Source of the DNA: UBA9926 sp038131595
GTDB taxonomy: Bacteria > Pseudomonadota > Gammaproteobacteria > Pseudomonadales > Azotimanducaceae
Assembly (NCBI GenBank): GCA_038131595.1
Contig: JAYPPR010000001.1
Location: 1-64,000, forward strand
DNA length: 64,000 bases
Direction: 5' to 3'
The notes under the pieces: model-generated
What the model was told of the DNA's origin: nothing
The model's input: the letters and a program-made list of their open reading frames with translations, nothing else
Databases searched by the model: none
Translations under genes and position numbers: made by a program
Shown: piece after piece, positions 45,005-54,849 of the stretch
Layout of the letters: the number at the start of each line of letters is the position of its first letter
How positions within the stretch are numbered: position 1 is the stretch's first letter

Positions 45005-47179
45005 TCAGGGGTCTAATTGACGCGATGGTTTATTAGCTCCAGTGGATTCCCGCGTAAAAGCCTCGGCGAATGCGAGCCAACTTGCTTCTCGCCATCTCCG
45101 GGAGGTGGCGTCATTACTTCCGAAGTGCCCGCCCTCTGTTTCGATGTCCAGGATGATGTGAGGCGCATTGATAGCGGTCGCTCGAATCCTCGCGGCCCAC
45201 TTGATCATACTGTTCGCGCGCGTGCGCCTATCCCCTAAGTGGCCGGCGAGATAGGTGGCTGGGTAGTGCTGTCGCGAGATCTGCTCGTAAGGCGACCAGG
45301 ATCGAATCGTGCGGTAATCGTCTGGCAGCCTTGGATCACCAAATTCGTGATGGTTGGTTGCGCTGAGTGGGCCGTTTCTCGCAGTGAGTGCAGGCAACGG
45401 ATCAAGAAATGGGCGGTCAAGAATCAGCGCTTGGAACAGGCCAGGCGATTGATTGGCAGCCGCAGCGAGTATGGCGGCGCCCGCCGATTGGCCAAAACCA
45501 ATTATGCGCTTCCCGTCGATGCGTGGATCGCTCGCCAGCCACTTCGTTGCGGTGATTAGGTCTTGAATCGACTGTGGCTTATTCTGGCCTCTTCCTGCGT
45601 CGTGCCATTGCCCTCCTAGCGCTCGCCCGCCTCGAACATGAATGTGTGCGATGGCAAATCCAAGGCTCAGAACCACTTCATTAAAAGGAGAGTAAGCAGT
45701 GGATAATGTATTGCCATAACTCCCATAGGCGGTGACCCAAAGCGGGTAGGGGGGGCGTGCGGCCGACTGGTTTGCAGTCTTGGGTAACGTCAAGGTGACG
45801 GGAACGGACGGATGATCTCCGTATTCTGCTGCGATTCCCACCGTAGATTGCGCGATACGCGGGGTCCCCTCTTTTACAACACGGCCGAGCATAGGTTGGC
45901 TCGAGTCACGGTAGTACAGCGGCATTTCTGGCCTGCTTGGCGTGCTGGCGTAGAGTTTGAACGTACCGTTGGGAAGTAGTTGACCAAACCGGAGCGCTAC
46001 GGCGGATCCTTCTGACCAAGGCGCAGGTAATCTAACGTCGATGGGTATTTCAGGCGCCGTATGGGAAATGGCGATGAGCCGAGCCGTCGCTCCGCGCCTT
46101 ACTAGAATGAGAGTTTCTCGCTCCAGGACCTCAAAATCTTCGAGCGATTCGTCTTCCTCGAGCTGAACCCCCTTGGGTAGTTCCACCTCACAACCTTCGG
46201 GCGCGCGGGGTAATAGGGTGAATTGGTCTCGTGCTTCCGGCCCCGACCGAAGCCGACTAACGAACAATTGTGTTTTGTCGACCTGCAATCTATAGCGAGT
46301 GTTGTTCTGCCTCGCTAAACAGCGATAAGGGGTGGGTGACGGATCACTCGCCGCAGCCAGCCAAATCTCACTCGTGCCTCGGCCCTCGCTGTTGATGATG
46401 AGGTCGTCGCCTTGCTCGCCGGCAGCGATGGATAGCGTCAAGGTAGGGTCTTGCTCACTAAAAACGATTTGGGCTAACGGATTGGTTTCACCAACCGTAA
46501 TGGATTTAACGGCACTGGGTCTAAGCGATGTTGGATCGATCGCGACAAAAAAGAGGTGAGAATCACTGCCCCAGACTATGTCAGGGCCAATCTGATCAAT
46601 GGAGGCGAATGTGAGTATCTCTCCAGAGATTGAGTTCAGCACTCTGAGTCTAGATGTCCCGTGACCGGATACGTCCTCCACCAATGCAATCCACTCTTGT
46701 GACGGACTGGTGACCCAGTTCACCAGCCGATAAAAGGATTCACCCGTCGCTAGCGCGTTTACGTCAAGTAATGGTTTCGGCTGCTTATCGCTTCCCGCAA
46801 TCTCTCTGGTGTAGGTTGGGTGCTTTGCCCCGCTTTCATAAGAGAGCCCGTAGCTCACGTGGCCGGCTGGAGGCTCGCCGTCCACGGCCAAATCAGACTG
46901 AGCTGAGATCGCCTGACGCTTGTCAGCGTTGTCGTAGGCCTCAGCTAACTGGTCGTATATCGCCGAAATCCGCGGTTGCTGCTGGTCCTGCCACGCATTG
47001 AGTGCGTTTTGCTCCCTCCGTAGCGGGAACGCCACGGTTGTCGATGAGTATTCGGTATGGTCAAGGTAGGCGTACTCGTCTGGAATTGCATCCCTATGAT
47101 AAATGGTCCAGTGGTCACGAGCGGGCCAAATAGGAGTGTCAGACGGCGCGGTCGGCGCCTGCGAGTCGCATCCCGTCAT
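45005..47179 (-). CDS. S9-family prolyl oligopeptidase-like lipoprotein
   Basis: A 724-residue serine peptidase of the prolyl oligopeptidase/oligopeptidase B group. The N-terminal two thirds form a seven-bladed beta-propeller and the C-terminal 230 residues the alpha/beta hydrolase. The triad is Ser565 in GFGQSAGAA, Asp650 in AGHLGDRR and His685 in EGGHFG. The first residues, MTGC, look like the end of a lipobox. Extending upstream in frame gives a hydrophobic ILTISLVICLSMTGC without a start codon; an ATG at 47231 with AGGGG before it would reach this frame if one C of CC near 47213 were removed. It is therefore probably a lipoprotein. Confidence 0.85.
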   Translation of the reverse strand: MTGCDSQAPTAPSDTPIWPARDHWTIYHRDAIPDEYAYLDHTEYSSTTVAFPLRREQNALNAWQDQQQPRISAIYDQLAEAYDNADKRQAISAQSDLAVDGEPPAGHVSYGLSYESGAKHPTYTREIAGSDKQPKPLLDVNALATGESFYRLVNWVTSPSQEWIALVEDVSGHGTSRLRVLNSISGEILTFASIDQIGPDIVWGSDSHLFFVAIDPTSLRPSAVKSITVGETNPLAQIVFSEQDPTLTLSIAAGEQGDDLIINSEGRGTSEIWLAAASDPSPTPYRCLARQNNTRYRLQVDKTQLFVSRLRSGPEARDQFTLLPRAPEGCEVELPKGVQLEEDESLEDFEVLERETLILVRRGATARLIAISHTAPEIPIDVRLPAPWSEGSAVALRFGQLLPNGTFKLYASTPSRPEMPLYYRDSSQPMLGRVVKEGTPRIAQSTVGIAAEYGDHPSVPVTLTLPKTANQSAARPPYPLWVTAYGSYGNTLSTAYSPFNEVVLSLGFAIAHIHVRGGRALGGQWHDAGRGQNKPQSIQDLITATKWLASDPRIDGKRIIGFGQSAGAAILAAAANQSPGLFQALILDRPFLDPLPALTARNGPLSATNHHEFGDPRLPDDYRTIRSWSPYEQISRQHYPATYLAGHLGDRRTRANSMIKWAARIRATAINAPHIILDIETEGGHFGSNDATSRRWREASWLAFAEAFTRESTGANKPSRQLDP

Positions 47180-47689
47180 CGATAGGCAAATGACTAGCGA
47201 AATGGTCAGGATAGGTGTGACGCGACCGCATTTAGTCCCCTGCGCCCCTGCCAGTCGGGCGTCAGAAGATGGGCGAGTCGATCAGCGAGCGGGGGAGTCA
47301 AAGACAGAGGCCTTGCTTTTGAAGATCAGTGCAGCAGAGTGTACCTAATGCGAGGTGGTAATGATGGAAACCAATCGCAATGGATGGAGCGATTTGAACG
47401 GCAACAAAAGACCAGCATTCACAATGGCTGAAGAATCCAGACTGTCGAAATGAGGTCCCTCCGGTCGAGCAACCTCACTGAAAACTGGGAGTCCGGCTAT
47501 GCGGATGCGGGTTGGTCACAGTCGCGTGATGCTGCTGACGGGTTGCCCATACTGGATTCCGCTCGTTCTCATAGGGGCGCCACTGGCACTGAACGGTAGC
47601 GTGCCGCCTTACGGTAAAATCTAACGTGAAGGAAAGGGTGACCGTCTAGGCGGCATTGCTCAGTGTTTCAGGTGGGAGAACAAACCAGA
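47180..47689. other. Divergent intergenic region
   Basis: About 510 bases between the S9 peptidase and the PQQ dehydrogenase. The first 52 bases (47180-47231) probably code for the lipoprotein signal peptide. The rest has no gene, RNA or repeat that I can identify. A Shine-Dalgarno-like GGGAG precedes the dehydrogenase start. Confidence 0.45.
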
Positions 47690-50053
47690 ATGATGAAGCG
47701 ATTATTCATGCAATGGGCGCTAGTACGTTTAGCGGAGCGATTGGCGAGGAATCTTGTTGATCTGGCCCGACGCTTTAGGTCAGCACAGCGCCTGTGGCCA
47801 AAAGAACGCCTGTGGCCAAAAGAACGCCTGTGGCCAAAAGAACGCCTGTGGCCAAAAGAACGCCTGCGGCTAGAAGAACCTCCACAGCGAACAGGGCGCC
47901 CGTGGCGGATCGACGAGACAGTACCGGTTCGGCATGTCGTGCTGTGGTGTCTATGTGGCTCCATGGCCATCGGTCAGGTCAGCGCGGAAGACGTCGCTTG
48001 GCCCGAGCACGGGTTGAACAGCGCTGAGACCCGCTACAGCCCGCTCCAAGATATCAACCGTGACACGGTAGCGGACTTAGGATTGGCTTGGTCACACACG
48101 ATGGGAACTCGGAGAGGACTCGAAGCCTCGCCGATCATGGTCGATCGGACGCTTTATGTCAGCAGTGCGTGGAGCCAGGTTCACGCGTTCGACGCGGTGA
48201 CCGGTGAGCTGAAGTGGAGTTACAACCCCGAGGTGCCCAAAGCTTGGGGTGCCAATGCTTGCTGCGATGTGGTGAATCGCGGGGTTGCCGTGGCCGGGGA
48301 TTCGGTTCTAGTGGGTACGCTTGACGGATATTTGGTGTCGTTACGGCGACAGGACGGCACGGTCAATTGGCGAGTGCTCACGATCGACCCCAATAGACCG
48401 TACACCATTACCGGCGCGCCGAGGGTGATTGGCGACTTGGTGGTGATCGGGAATGGTGGTGCCGAGTACGGCGTTCGCGGCTATGTGACCGCCTACGATA
48501 TTGAAACCGGTGAGGAGGCCTGGCGTTTCTACACGGTGCCCGGTGATCCCGATCAACCAGTCGAGCACGAGGCTCTTGCGATTGCACAGCCAACGTGGAT
48601 GGGCCGCGAATACCTCGTTTCCGGAGGTGGCGGCACTGTCTGGGACTCGATGGCGTATGACGCCGATCTAGGACTGCTCTACATCGGTGTGGGCAATGGC
48701 GCCCCTTGGAATCGAGAGGTCAGGAGCCCAGGTGGTGGGGATAATCTTTTCCTATCAAGCATTGTTGCCCTTGAGGCCGAGACCGGCGAATACCGGTGGC
48801 ATTATCAAACGACGCCTGGCGATACCTGGGATTACACCGCGACCCAGCACATGATATTGGCGGAGCTAGAAATCGATGGGGTCGAGCGACCCGTCATCAT
48901 GCAGGCGCCCAAGAATGGCTTCTTCTACGTACTGGATCGAACCGATGGCACGCTACTTTCGGCAGAGCCTTACGTTGCCATCAATTGGGCGACACACGTC
49001 GATCCTGAGACAGGTCGGCCGGTTGAGACGCCCGATGCGCGATACACGGAACAACTAGAGCTGATTCGCCCTGCACCATTTGGCGGGCATAACTGGCATC
49101 CCATGGCTTATCACCCAGAAGATGGCTTGGTATACATCCCTGCCATGCGCAATTTGTCGGCCTACGCCTCAGGCGCAGACAATTTTAACTACCTGCCAGG
49201 GCCTCACTGGAATACGGGCCAAAATGATGCCGCTGCGGCAGATAGTCCCCTAGGCAGTATGGACCCTATCGCGCTTGCGCCACTCGTTGATGAGCTGATG
49301 CAGGGCGTGTTGGTGGCTTGGGATCCAGTCGAGCAACAGCCCAGATGGAGTCAGCCTTTACCCACGATGTGGAACGGCGGGGTGCTAGCGACCTCCGGGG
49401 GCTTAGTTTTTCAGGGGAACGGATCTGGAGCGCTGGTGGCTTACGCATCCGATACGGGCGACTCTTTATGGTCGTTTCAGGCTCCAACCGGGATCGTTGC
49501 GCCGCCCGTGACCTACAAAATTGATGGACAGCAGTATGTTGCGGTGTTGGCCGGATGGGGTGGCGCGGTTGGACTGGTGCTGGCACAGCAGCAGGCAAAG
49601 TTCGGGCAACAAGGGACGCTGATGGTGTTCAAGCTGGGTGGCGATGCTGAGCTCGCCCCGGTCGCGATTCCGCGTGCGAAGACCTTTGCGCTACAACCGC
49701 GAACCGCCAATGAGTCTGAGGAGGCGTTGGGCGCTGCGCTCTATAACCAGCACTGTATGCGCTGCCATGGGATCGGTGCTGTCAGCCAAGGACTGGTACC
49801 GGATTTGAGGTATATGAGCCAAGCCACCCACGACATTTTCGGCGCAATTGTGTACGACGGAGTGCTTGAGGGTGCCGGCATGATTGGGTTCAGTGATGTC
49901 ATGTCGGAGGGTGAGGTCAGCGCTGTGCACGCCTATCTGATCAAAACAGCGATCGATGCCGCTGACGGAAGTGAGGATGAACCCGCGCCGCCAACCGGGA
50001 TTCGAGCCACCTTATTGTCATGGCTCGGGCAATTGCTCGATCGTGTTCTGTAG
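47690..50053 (+). CDS. PQQ-dependent quinohemoprotein alcohol dehydrogenase
   Basis: A 787-residue periplasmic dehydrogenase with an eight-bladed PQQ propeller and C-terminal cytochrome c domain (type II quinohemoprotein). The vicinal disulfide Cys-Cys is in GANACCDVVNRG, tryptophan-docking motifs repeat through the propeller, the catalytic aspartate segment is PGDTWDYTATQ, and APKNGFFYVLDR follows. The heme motif CMRCH begins at Cys689. The hydrophobic export signal lies unusually late (about residues 80-100, ending VSA-ED) after a tract of RLWPKE repeats. The upstream GTG at 47663 is an alternative start. It would oxidise primary alcohols and pass electrons to a cytochrome. Confidence 0.9.
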   Translation: MMKRLFMQWALVRLAERLARNLVDLARRFRSAQRLWPKERLWPKERLWPKERLWPKERLRLEEPPQRTGRPWRIDETVPVRHVVLWCLCGSMAIGQVSAEDVAWPEHGLNSAETRYSPLQDINRDTVADLGLAWSHTMGTRRGLEASPIMVDRTLYVSSAWSQVHAFDAVTGELKWSYNPEVPKAWGANACCDVVNRGVAVAGDSVLVGTLDGYLVSLRRQDGTVNWRVLTIDPNRPYTITGAPRVIGDLVVIGNGGAEYGVRGYVTAYDIETGEEAWRFYTVPGDPDQPVEHEALAIAQPTWMGREYLVSGGGGTVWDSMAYDADLGLLYIGVGNGAPWNREVRSPGGGDNLFLSSIVALEAETGEYRWHYQTTPGDTWDYTATQHMILAELEIDGVERPVIMQAPKNGFFYVLDRTDGTLLSAEPYVAINWATHVDPETGRPVETPDARYTEQLELIRPAPFGGHNWHPMAYHPEDGLVYIPAMRNLSAYASGADNFNYLPGPHWNTGQNDAAAADSPLGSMDPIALAPLVDELMQGVLVAWDPVEQQPRWSQPLPTMWNGGVLATSGGLVFQGNGSGALVAYASDTGDSLWSFQAPTGIVAPPVTYKIDGQQYVAVLAGWGGAVGLVLAQQQAKFGQQGTLMVFKLGGDAELAPVAIPRAKTFALQPRTANESEEALGAALYNQHCMRCHGIGAVSQGLVPDLRYMSQATHDIFGAIVYDGVLEGAGMIGFSDVMSEGEVSAVHAYLIKTAIDAADGSEDEPAPPTGIRATLLSWLGQLLDRVL
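47789..47878. repeat. 18-bp coding tandem repeat (RLWPKE), five copies
   Basis: CGCCTGTGGCCAAAAGAA occurs four times without mismatch from 47789 to 47860; a fifth, diverged copy is at 47861-47878 (RLRLEE). The unit is a multiple of three, so copy number changes keep the dehydrogenase frame. The encoded stretch precedes the predicted export signal. Confidence 0.96.
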
Positions 50054-50666
50054 CGCCTTTGTCAATCTTGATCGAGTGCAACTCACTGGATGAGACCACA
50101 ATAGTCTTGATGGGATAGTCAGCGCTTGGTTGCGGCCGAGTGCTGGTTGCAAAAAGTGATAAAGCGGTTTTTTAAAGCAAGTTGATGAAGCTGCCTCACG
50201 AACGGTGTTTTTGATGAGTTGTTGTGAGCAGGCCTTGTGAATGGGCTTTGTAAAACAGGTTTATTTTAGATATTGGGAACTGGTTAACCGGCTAATTGAA
50301 TAAGAGATGATGTGAGGCGCTGTGGGTGAGTGCTATTTTTAGGGAGCCATCATTCAAATTTCACTGAGCAGCTGAGTACGGATAGCCATTGATAAAAAAC
50401 TCAGTGTGAAGTGCTCGGTATAAAGTGCTTTGTCTGAAAAGCTTTATTGGCTAGCTTGGTATGAAAGCTTTTTATGGAGAGCTTTTTATGAAAAGCTTTA
50501 CGAGAAGCGTTTTGTTCGACTCGCTTTTCGTGACGAGCCTGAAAAGCCCGCTTAGGCAACCCCCGTTCAGTCTCGCGATCGGACCACATAGTGAGCCCCC
50601 ATTGTTCCTGATCTCCCGACCTGTTAAACCTTGCAGTGAGGAGAGGAGGAAAGAGAGGAGTTCGCC
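50054..50666. other. Gene-free region with AAGCTT-rich repeats
   Basis: About 610 AT-rich bases. From about 50436 to 50510, variants of GAAAGCTTTTTATG recur four times, giving a dense cluster of AAGCTT or AGCTTT words. These create open frames on both strands (50401-50589 minus, 50461-50715 plus) that I do not accept as genes. The synthetase gene's ribosome binding site AGGAGTTCGCC is at the right end. Confidence 0.6.
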
Positions 50667-52229
50667 ATGTATCCCGGAAATTACGCCAAGCAGCATCCTG
50701 ACCGACCCGCCGTGATTATGGCGCAATCGGGAGAAGTCCTAACTTACGCAGCCCTCGAGGCTCGCGCTAATCAGCTCTCGCATTTACTTAGGTCCCAGTC
50801 GCTGGCTGCCTACGACCATTACTCCATTTTCATGGAAAACAACCTTGAGTATATGGAAACGTGTGCCGCTGGAGAGCGGACGGGCCTTTATTACACCTGC
50901 ATCAACTCCTATCTCACGGCACCCGAGCTCGCCTACATCCTTCAAAATTCTGAGTCAAAGGTGCTGATTACATCGAAGGCAAAGTTAGACATTGCCCTTG
51001 AGGCGGTTGCCGATTGCCCCATGGTGCAACTGGTATTAGTCGTCGGGGCGTCCAGCGATGATCTGCCTGCTGGCGGTCAGTTCGCATCCTATGAGGATGC
51101 CATCGCTAGTCACCCCTCACACGCCATCGAAGATGAAGTGCTGGGTACCTCGATGTTGTACTCATCCGGGACGACAGGTCGGCCCAAGGGAATCATCCGG
51201 CCGCTCCCGCCGCAAGCGCCAGCAGAACCTTTGCCGCTCTATAGTTTTCTGCTGAATTTGTGGCAGTACCGCGAAGATATGATTTATCTGTCGCCAGCAC
51301 CGCTGTACCACTCTGCACCCCAGGCGGCTGTCAATTTAACGCTTCGTATGGGCGGCACCGTCGTCATCATGGAACGCTTTGATGCGGAGCAGTACCTCTC
51401 GCTGATCGGTCAATACCAGGTTACACACTCGCAATTGGTGCCAACGATGTTCTCTCGAATGTTAAAGCTCCCTGAGACCGTTCGCGAACAATATGACCTG
51501 TCGACCCTTGAGATAGCGATCCACGCTGCAGCGCCTTGCCCGGTACTCGTCAAGCAACAAATGATTGAATGGTGGGGCCCGATTATTCATGAATACTACG
51601 GTGCTACTGAGGGGTTAGGATTTGCAGCTTGCAACTCGGAAGAGTGGCTCTCGCACCCGGGCACAGTGGGCAAAGTAGTGCTCGGCGAGCTATCGGTTCT
51701 AGATGACGACATGCAGCCGCTACCGCTTGGAGAACCGGGAACCCTATGGTTTAAGTCTGCAACCGAGTTTCAGTATCACCGCGATGAGGAAAAGACGCGA
51801 GAAGCAACTAGCAGCGATGGATCTATGACAACGGTCGGCGATGTGGGTTACGTGGATGCCGACGGGTTCCTCTATCTGACTGACCGTAAGACGTTCATGA
51901 TTATCTCAGGCGGCGTGAACATCTACCCGCAGGAGACTGAGGACCTGCTTATTTCACATCCCAAAGTGGCGGACGCTGCCGTGTTTGGAGTGCCCAATCA
52001 AGACCTAGGCGAAGAAGTCAAAGCGGTGGTGCAACCCATTGCTGGCGTAGCAGGTGATGATTCGCTCACGGAGGAATTGCTTCAGTACCTGTCGGAGCGC
52101 GTATCGCGACAGAAGCTGCCTCGCTCAATTGACTACCGTGATGAACTTCCTCGATTACCAACGGGCAAGCTCTATAAGCGCCTATTGCGCGATGAATACT
52201 GGGGTGAGGGGACCTCTCGAATCGTGTAA
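50667..52229 (+). CDS. AMP-dependent acyl-CoA synthetase
   Basis: A 520-residue ANL-superfamily ligase that activates a carboxylic acid as acyl-AMP and then acyl-CoA. The P-loop-like motif is MLYSSGTTGRPKGI near residue 172. The A5 motif EYYGATEG is present, the hinge region has GDVGYVDADGFLYLTDRKTFMIISGG in pieces (TDRKTFMIISGGVNIYPQE), and the catalytic lysine is in LPRLPTGKLYKR near the C terminus. Similar proteins are long- or medium-chain fatty acid or steroid side-chain CoA ligases. ATG follows AGGAG. It is transcribed alone. Confidence 0.92.
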   Translation: MYPGNYAKQHPDRPAVIMAQSGEVLTYAALEARANQLSHLLRSQSLAAYDHYSIFMENNLEYMETCAAGERTGLYYTCINSYLTAPELAYILQNSESKVLITSKAKLDIALEAVADCPMVQLVLVVGASSDDLPAGGQFASYEDAIASHPSHAIEDEVLGTSMLYSSGTTGRPKGIIRPLPPQAPAEPLPLYSFLLNLWQYREDMIYLSPAPLYHSAPQAAVNLTLRMGGTVVIMERFDAEQYLSLIGQYQVTHSQLVPTMFSRMLKLPETVREQYDLSTLEIAIHAAAPCPVLVKQQMIEWWGPIIHEYYGATEGLGFAACNSEEWLSHPGTVGKVVLGELSVLDDDMQPLPLGEPGTLWFKSATEFQYHRDEEKTREATSSDGSMTTVGDVGYVDADGFLYLTDRKTFMIISGGVNIYPQETEDLLISHPKVADAAVFGVPNQDLGEEVKAVVQPIAGVAGDDSLTEELLQYLSERVSRQKLPRSIDYRDELPRLPTGKLYKRLLRDEYWGEGTSRIV

Positions 52230-52447
52230 TGGCGACTAGCGTCTCCCCGTATCGTTCAAGCGCCGATCAATCCGGCAAGGAATTGAACGGGCGGGGCTAG
52301 GTTGGTTAAAACCTGGCCGCTAGCCGATCCTTGCGAGCAGGTGCTCTCGCACTTATGGCCCGTTCACCTTGCCGTCTATCAGTTCGCAATCTTGCGATTG
52401 GCAGTGTTGGGTTAGCGGAACTGGCCGCGTCTATCCTGGGCCTTTCG

Positions 52448-53299
52448 CTAGATGATTCCGCCGATGGCCGGATTTGTACCGGTCGTGATTTCGTTCGCGC
52501 GCTCTAGGATGCGCTCGTTGAAATCCGTGTGCGTCAAAATATACAGCTGCCGATTTCTGATGGCTTGAAACACAATGTCGGCGACTTGAGAGGGCGCCAT
52601 TCCCTCCTCGAGCATGGCTTGGAACATGGCTCGACCGGCTTCCTGCTCGGGCGTCAGCGCAACCGGCGCGTCCATCAGGGTGTCTGGACGGTTTCGATCA
52701 CTCGACATGATGTTGGTGTTAATTAAACCTGGGCACAGCACCGAACACCCGATCTGGTCTGCTCCTTCATTACCGAGATCTCGATACAACTGCTCAGTCA
52801 AGGCGACGACGCCATGCTTGGTCACCGAGTAGGGCGCGTTGGTCACTCCGCCGAGCAATCCAGCCACTGATGCGGTATTCACGATATGGCAGGCATCACC
52901 TTGGTCAAGCATTTGGGGAACGAAGACTCGGAGGCCGTGAATGACGCTATAAAGATTTACGCCAATGGTCCAAGTCCAATCGTTCACTGAGCCCCGCCAT
53001 GCGTTCCCAGCACCGCCTACTCCCGCATTGTTGAACAAGAGATGGACCGCGCCAAAGGTGTCGATGGCACGCGCTTTTAAATGTTCGAGTGCTTCGAGTT
53101 GAGCGACATCCGTTTGCACGGTGAGCACATCATTGTGACCCGCCTGTTTGAACTCGGCCGCTGTCTTCTCAAGTGCAGCTTCTTCAATATCCGCCATCAC
53201 GACATGCATGCCCTCAGCTAAGCAGCGTTCAGCGAGCGCCCGGCCGATGCCGCTGGCTGACCCGGTAATGACCGCTACCTTTCCTTCGAATTGATCCAT
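52448..53299 (-). CDS. Short-chain dehydrogenase/reductase
   Basis: A 283-residue SDR. The cofactor motif is TGSASGIG at residues 13-20, the NNAG motif is near 90, and the catalytic serine, tyrosine and lysine are in NTASVAG and YSVTKHG (Tyr-x3-Lys near 156-160). Asp after the second strand (MADIEEAALEK) suggests NAD(H) rather than NADP(H). The substrate is likely a secondary alcohol or ketone but cannot be read from sequence. It is divergent from the P450 gene at 53557, which shares the intergenic region of about 260 bases. Confidence 0.93.
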   Translation of the reverse strand: MDQFEGKVAVITGSASGIGRALAERCLAEGMHVVMADIEEAALEKTAAEFKQAGHNDVLTVQTDVAQLEALEHLKARAIDTFGAVHLLFNNAGVGGAGNAWRGSVNDWTWTIGVNLYSVIHGLRVFVPQMLDQGDACHIVNTASVAGLLGGVTNAPYSVTKHGVVALTEQLYRDLGNEGADQIGCSVLCPGLINTNIMSSDRNRPDTLMDAPVALTPEQEAGRAMFQAMLEEGMAPSQVADIVFQAIRNRQLYILTHTDFNERILERANEITTGTNPAIGGII

Positions 53300-53556
53300 G
53301 TCTTGCCCCCTGCTACGTCAATCATTCTGAATACCCATGCAGCATATCGTGATTCTCGCGAGCGGGCGATGCTGCTGGTAGTGGCGAGATCAGGCTCGCC
53401 TAGCTCGATGCCTTGAGGACGCACGGAATCGAGGCAGGCGCTCAAGGATGAGATGGCCTCCTGCGCAGACTTAAAACCGTCAGTCTTGATTGGAATAGCG
53501 GCCTTGGAGGTATACTTCCGCTTCAGTAGTCTTCAGCGAAGAAATGAGAGGTCGAC

Positions 53557-54849
53557 ATGCAAGTGGATTCGAGATCAGATGCGGACGTGCTGGAAGAGGC
53601 TAAAGGTTGCCCGATTCATCAGTTAAATCCGATGCATCCAGCATTGCTCAAACAGCCCTGGGGCATGAATAGCAGGCTTCGGCAGGAAGCCCCCATTTTT
53701 CAGGACCCTGGCTCAGGTATTTTTTTCGTGTCGCGCTACGAGGACGTGGTCAAAATGGCGATGGACCACAAGACCTTCTCGAGCGTCATGTTGAACCCAA
53801 CACGAGCCCTTTCTGCTACTTCAGATGAAGAGATCAAGGAAGTACTGGCGTCGGGCTACCCCAACGTCCCAACCATGTTGACGCAAGATCCGCCGTTGCA
53901 GCGTCGATATCGAAAATTTGTCGATAACGCCTTCTCACCGGCCAGCCTCAAAGCCCTCGAACCCTTTATCGAGGCAACCGCCCACGACCTAATCGATGCT
54001 TTCATTGACCGGGGCGAGTGCGAGTTCCTGTCGGAGTTCGGCGTGCCGCTTCCTCTTCGTGTCATCGTCAATCAGCTGGGGGCACCCGTCGAGGACTTGC
54101 ATTTGTTTAGGCGGTGGACTGAAGCTGCGATTCGCAATTTGTCGGGTCAGCTCGACCGAGACGGCCTGTTACAGGCAGCGCGTGAAACCGTTGAATTCCA
54201 GCATTATTTCGTTGAGCGAATCGAAGAGCGCCGCAAAGCGCCTCAGGACGATATTCTTTCTAAAGTCGTTAATGCGAGCCTAGATGACGAGCAGCCACTT
54301 AGTCATGCGGAAGCGTTGTCGATGCTTCAGCAAATCCTGGTTGCAGGGAACGAGACGACCTCGTCGTCCTTTACCGAAGGCATATTGCTGCTCATTGAGA
54401 ATCCGGATCAGTACGCGTTACTCAAAAATGATCCCTCACCACAGATGATCTCTAATTTGGTCGAGGAGGTACTGCGCATTTCCAGTCCTTCATCGAACAT
54501 GTTTCGGCGCGCAACTGAGGAAGTCGAGTGGCACGGGGTCACTATTCCCAAAGATGCGATCTTGTTTGCTCGGTTTGCCTCTGCGAATCAAGACGGTGAT
54601 CAGTTCCCCGAGCCCGAAAAGTTTGACTTAACAAGACCAAATCTCAAGGAACAAGTGGCGTTTGGTAAAGGGGTGCATCACTGTCTGGGTGCCGCGCTGT
54701 CGAGGCGAGAAATGAACATTGGCTTCAAAATCATTCTTGAGCGGATGGAGAATTTCCGTTTGGCGGATGGCGCGCCTGAGCCTGAGTTTGCAGCAAATGC
54801 GCTGCTCCATGGGCTGACTCGTCTGGATATCGCCTTTGATAAGGTATAG
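53557..54849 (+). CDS. Cytochrome P450 (third)
   Basis: A 430-residue soluble bacterial P450. The I-helix motif is LVAGNETTSSS (about 265-275), the K-helix ExxR is EEVLR, and the heme loop is VAFGKGVHHCLGAALSRRE with Cys376. The N-terminal part with GCPIHQLNPMHPALLKQPWG has no membrane anchor. The I-helix lacks the usual D before TT (it has E), a common bacterial variant. It resembles the terpenoid/steroid-hydroxylating bacterial classes but I cannot assign a family. No ferredoxin gene is adjacent. GAGAGG lies before the ATG. The next gene begins inside its last codons. Confidence 0.92.
   Translation: MQVDSRSDADVLEEAKGCPIHQLNPMHPALLKQPWGMNSRLRQEAPIFQDPGSGIFFVSRYEDVVKMAMDHKTFSSVMLNPTRALSATSDEEIKEVLASGYPNVPTMLTQDPPLQRRYRKFVDNAFSPASLKALEPFIEATAHDLIDAFIDRGECEFLSEFGVPLPLRVIVNQLGAPVEDLHLFRRWTEAAIRNLSGQLDRDGLLQAARETVEFQHYFVERIEERRKAPQDDILSKVVNASLDDEQPLSHAEALSMLQQILVAGNETTSSSFTEGILLLIENPDQYALLKNDPSPQMISNLVEEVLRISSPSSNMFRRATEEVEWHGVTIPKDAILFARFASANQDGDQFPEPEKFDLTRPNLKEQVAFGKGVHHCLGAALSRREMNIGFKIILERMENFRLADGAPEPEFAANALLHGLTRLDIAFDKV

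Noticed and set aside
47789..47878. Possible CRISPR array
   Set aside because: The 18-bp units are directly adjacent without spacers and are in frame with a gene, so this is a tandem repeat. The same holds for the arrays at 7614, 8454, 8631 and 40387.
47668..47970. Minus-strand open frame with RRSFGH repeats
   Set aside because: It is the antisense shadow of the RLWPKE repeat in the PQQ dehydrogenase gene.
50401..50715. Open frames on both strands over the AAGCTT-rich region
   Set aside because: Low-complexity Lys/Phe/Ser-rich translations caused by the repeat; one overlaps the start of the acyl-CoA synthetase.
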